This document shows, piece by piece, positions 63,576 to 64,000 of a DNA stretch of 64,000 nt. The notes below the pieces were generated by a model, which did not search any database, was not told the origin of the DNA, and worked only from the letters and a program-made list of their open reading frames with translations. The stretch's first letter is position 1; every line of letters begins with the position of its first letter. The position numbers and the translations under genes are program-made. The DNA is from Carallia brachiata (taxonomy: Eukaryota; Streptophyta; Magnoliopsida; Malpighiales; Rhizophoraceae): positions 2,361,947-2,425,946 of the forward strand of contig JADCRB010000036.1 of the NCBI GenBank assembly GCA_021464245.1, given 5' to 3'.

Positions 63576-64000
63576 GTGGATTTTTTATTGTTACTATTAT
63601 TTTCCAATTGTTTACTGGACTTTAGAGATGATATTTGTTAGTCTATTTTAGTTTTAGATAAATTTCATTGCCTTTTTGCATACTAATAATATAGCGGACT
63701 TGGATTAGGTTAATGCATATTGCTTTAGATGGAAAAGGACTGGGATATGCTAGGTTGTAGGTCATGTTATACAGGGAGTTAGTTCGCCAGATTTCGGGCC
63801 ATCCTAAGAATGGATGCAGAGGGCAAGTATTTCAACCCCAACCTGAAACTAAGCAAGGAACAAATTATTTACTGTCCTAAATCTCTCTCTCTCTCTCCCT
63901 CTCCTTGCTATCTTTGTGGGGAAACTTGATACTTGATAGTCTAGGTCTAATCTCTGTTTGTACGGTAAATTTCTAACTTATTTGTTTAAGTTATGTTTTA
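63576..64000 (+). other. Start of the last RPT2 intron
   Basis: The donor AAG/GTGGAT follows residue 417. No exon is recognisable before the window ends. A (CT)n microsatellite lies at about 63882-63904. Confidence 0.75.

Noticed and set aside
63576..64000. RPT2 read as a truncated pseudogene
   Set aside because: All five exons are intact and in phase; the missing last exon is explained by the window edge.

Overview
This is nuclear DNA of a flowering plant, most likely a eudicot. The genes are split by short AT-rich GT-AG introns, the encoded proteins are plant-type (villin with headpiece, plant eIF1, plant RPT2), the spacers are very AT-rich, and the non-coding DNA holds plant transposon families (Ty3/gypsy, hAT, Mutator-like and Tourist-like MITEs, LINE ends). 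The species cannot be named from the sequence alone. Nothing prokaryotic is present.

Layout. (1) 297-5676, minus: the first 12 exons (369 codons) of an M16 zinc metallopeptidase of the insulin-degrading-enzyme type; its 3' part lies beyond the left edge. (2) 6279-6848, minus: a small gene-like block broken over three reading frames. 7440-7873, plus: a degenerate Ala-rich secreted-protein-like reading frame with an internal stop. (3) 7900-19450: AT-rich spacer with MITE-like repeats and, at about 10960-12240, a chimeric partial copy of the villin locus (upstream region and leader fused to a late gene segment). (4) 19977-30571, plus: a complete villin gene (VLN2/VLN3 type, 973 aa) with 23 coding exons, one of them an 11-nt micro-exon. 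(5) 30600-36950: spacer with a Mutator-type MITE (10-bp target duplication) and a decayed Tourist-like MITE. (6) 36956-45359, minus: a decayed Ty3/gypsy retrotransposon with gag, protease, RT, RNase H and integrase remnants. (7) 46215-46372: a fold-back element; 48910-49824: a non-autonomous hAT element with an 8-bp target duplication. (8) 50151-51758, minus: an intronless gene for a 535-aa plant membrane protein of unknown function. (9) 55090-57366, plus: the translation initiation factor eIF1 (SUI1). (10) 58048-58604, minus: a 5'-truncated LINE with a 16-bp target duplication, followed by a second LINE-like 3' end on the plus strand. (11) 60636-63575, plus: five exons (417 codons) of the 26S proteasome ATPase subunit RPT2; its final exon lies beyond the right edge.

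The genes do not form a pathway. They are independent housekeeping genes: peptide turnover, actin bundling, start-codon selection and protein degradation, plus one unknown membrane protein. Exon boundaries were read by hand from splice sites and checked by summing codon phase, so they are firm for the M16, villin, eIF1 and RPT2 genes. Transcript ends are estimates. I found no novel multi-gene system. The observations most worth following are the chimeric villin duplicate, the GC-AG intron and the split active-site codons in the M16 gene, the villin micro-exon, and the transposons with intact target-site duplications.
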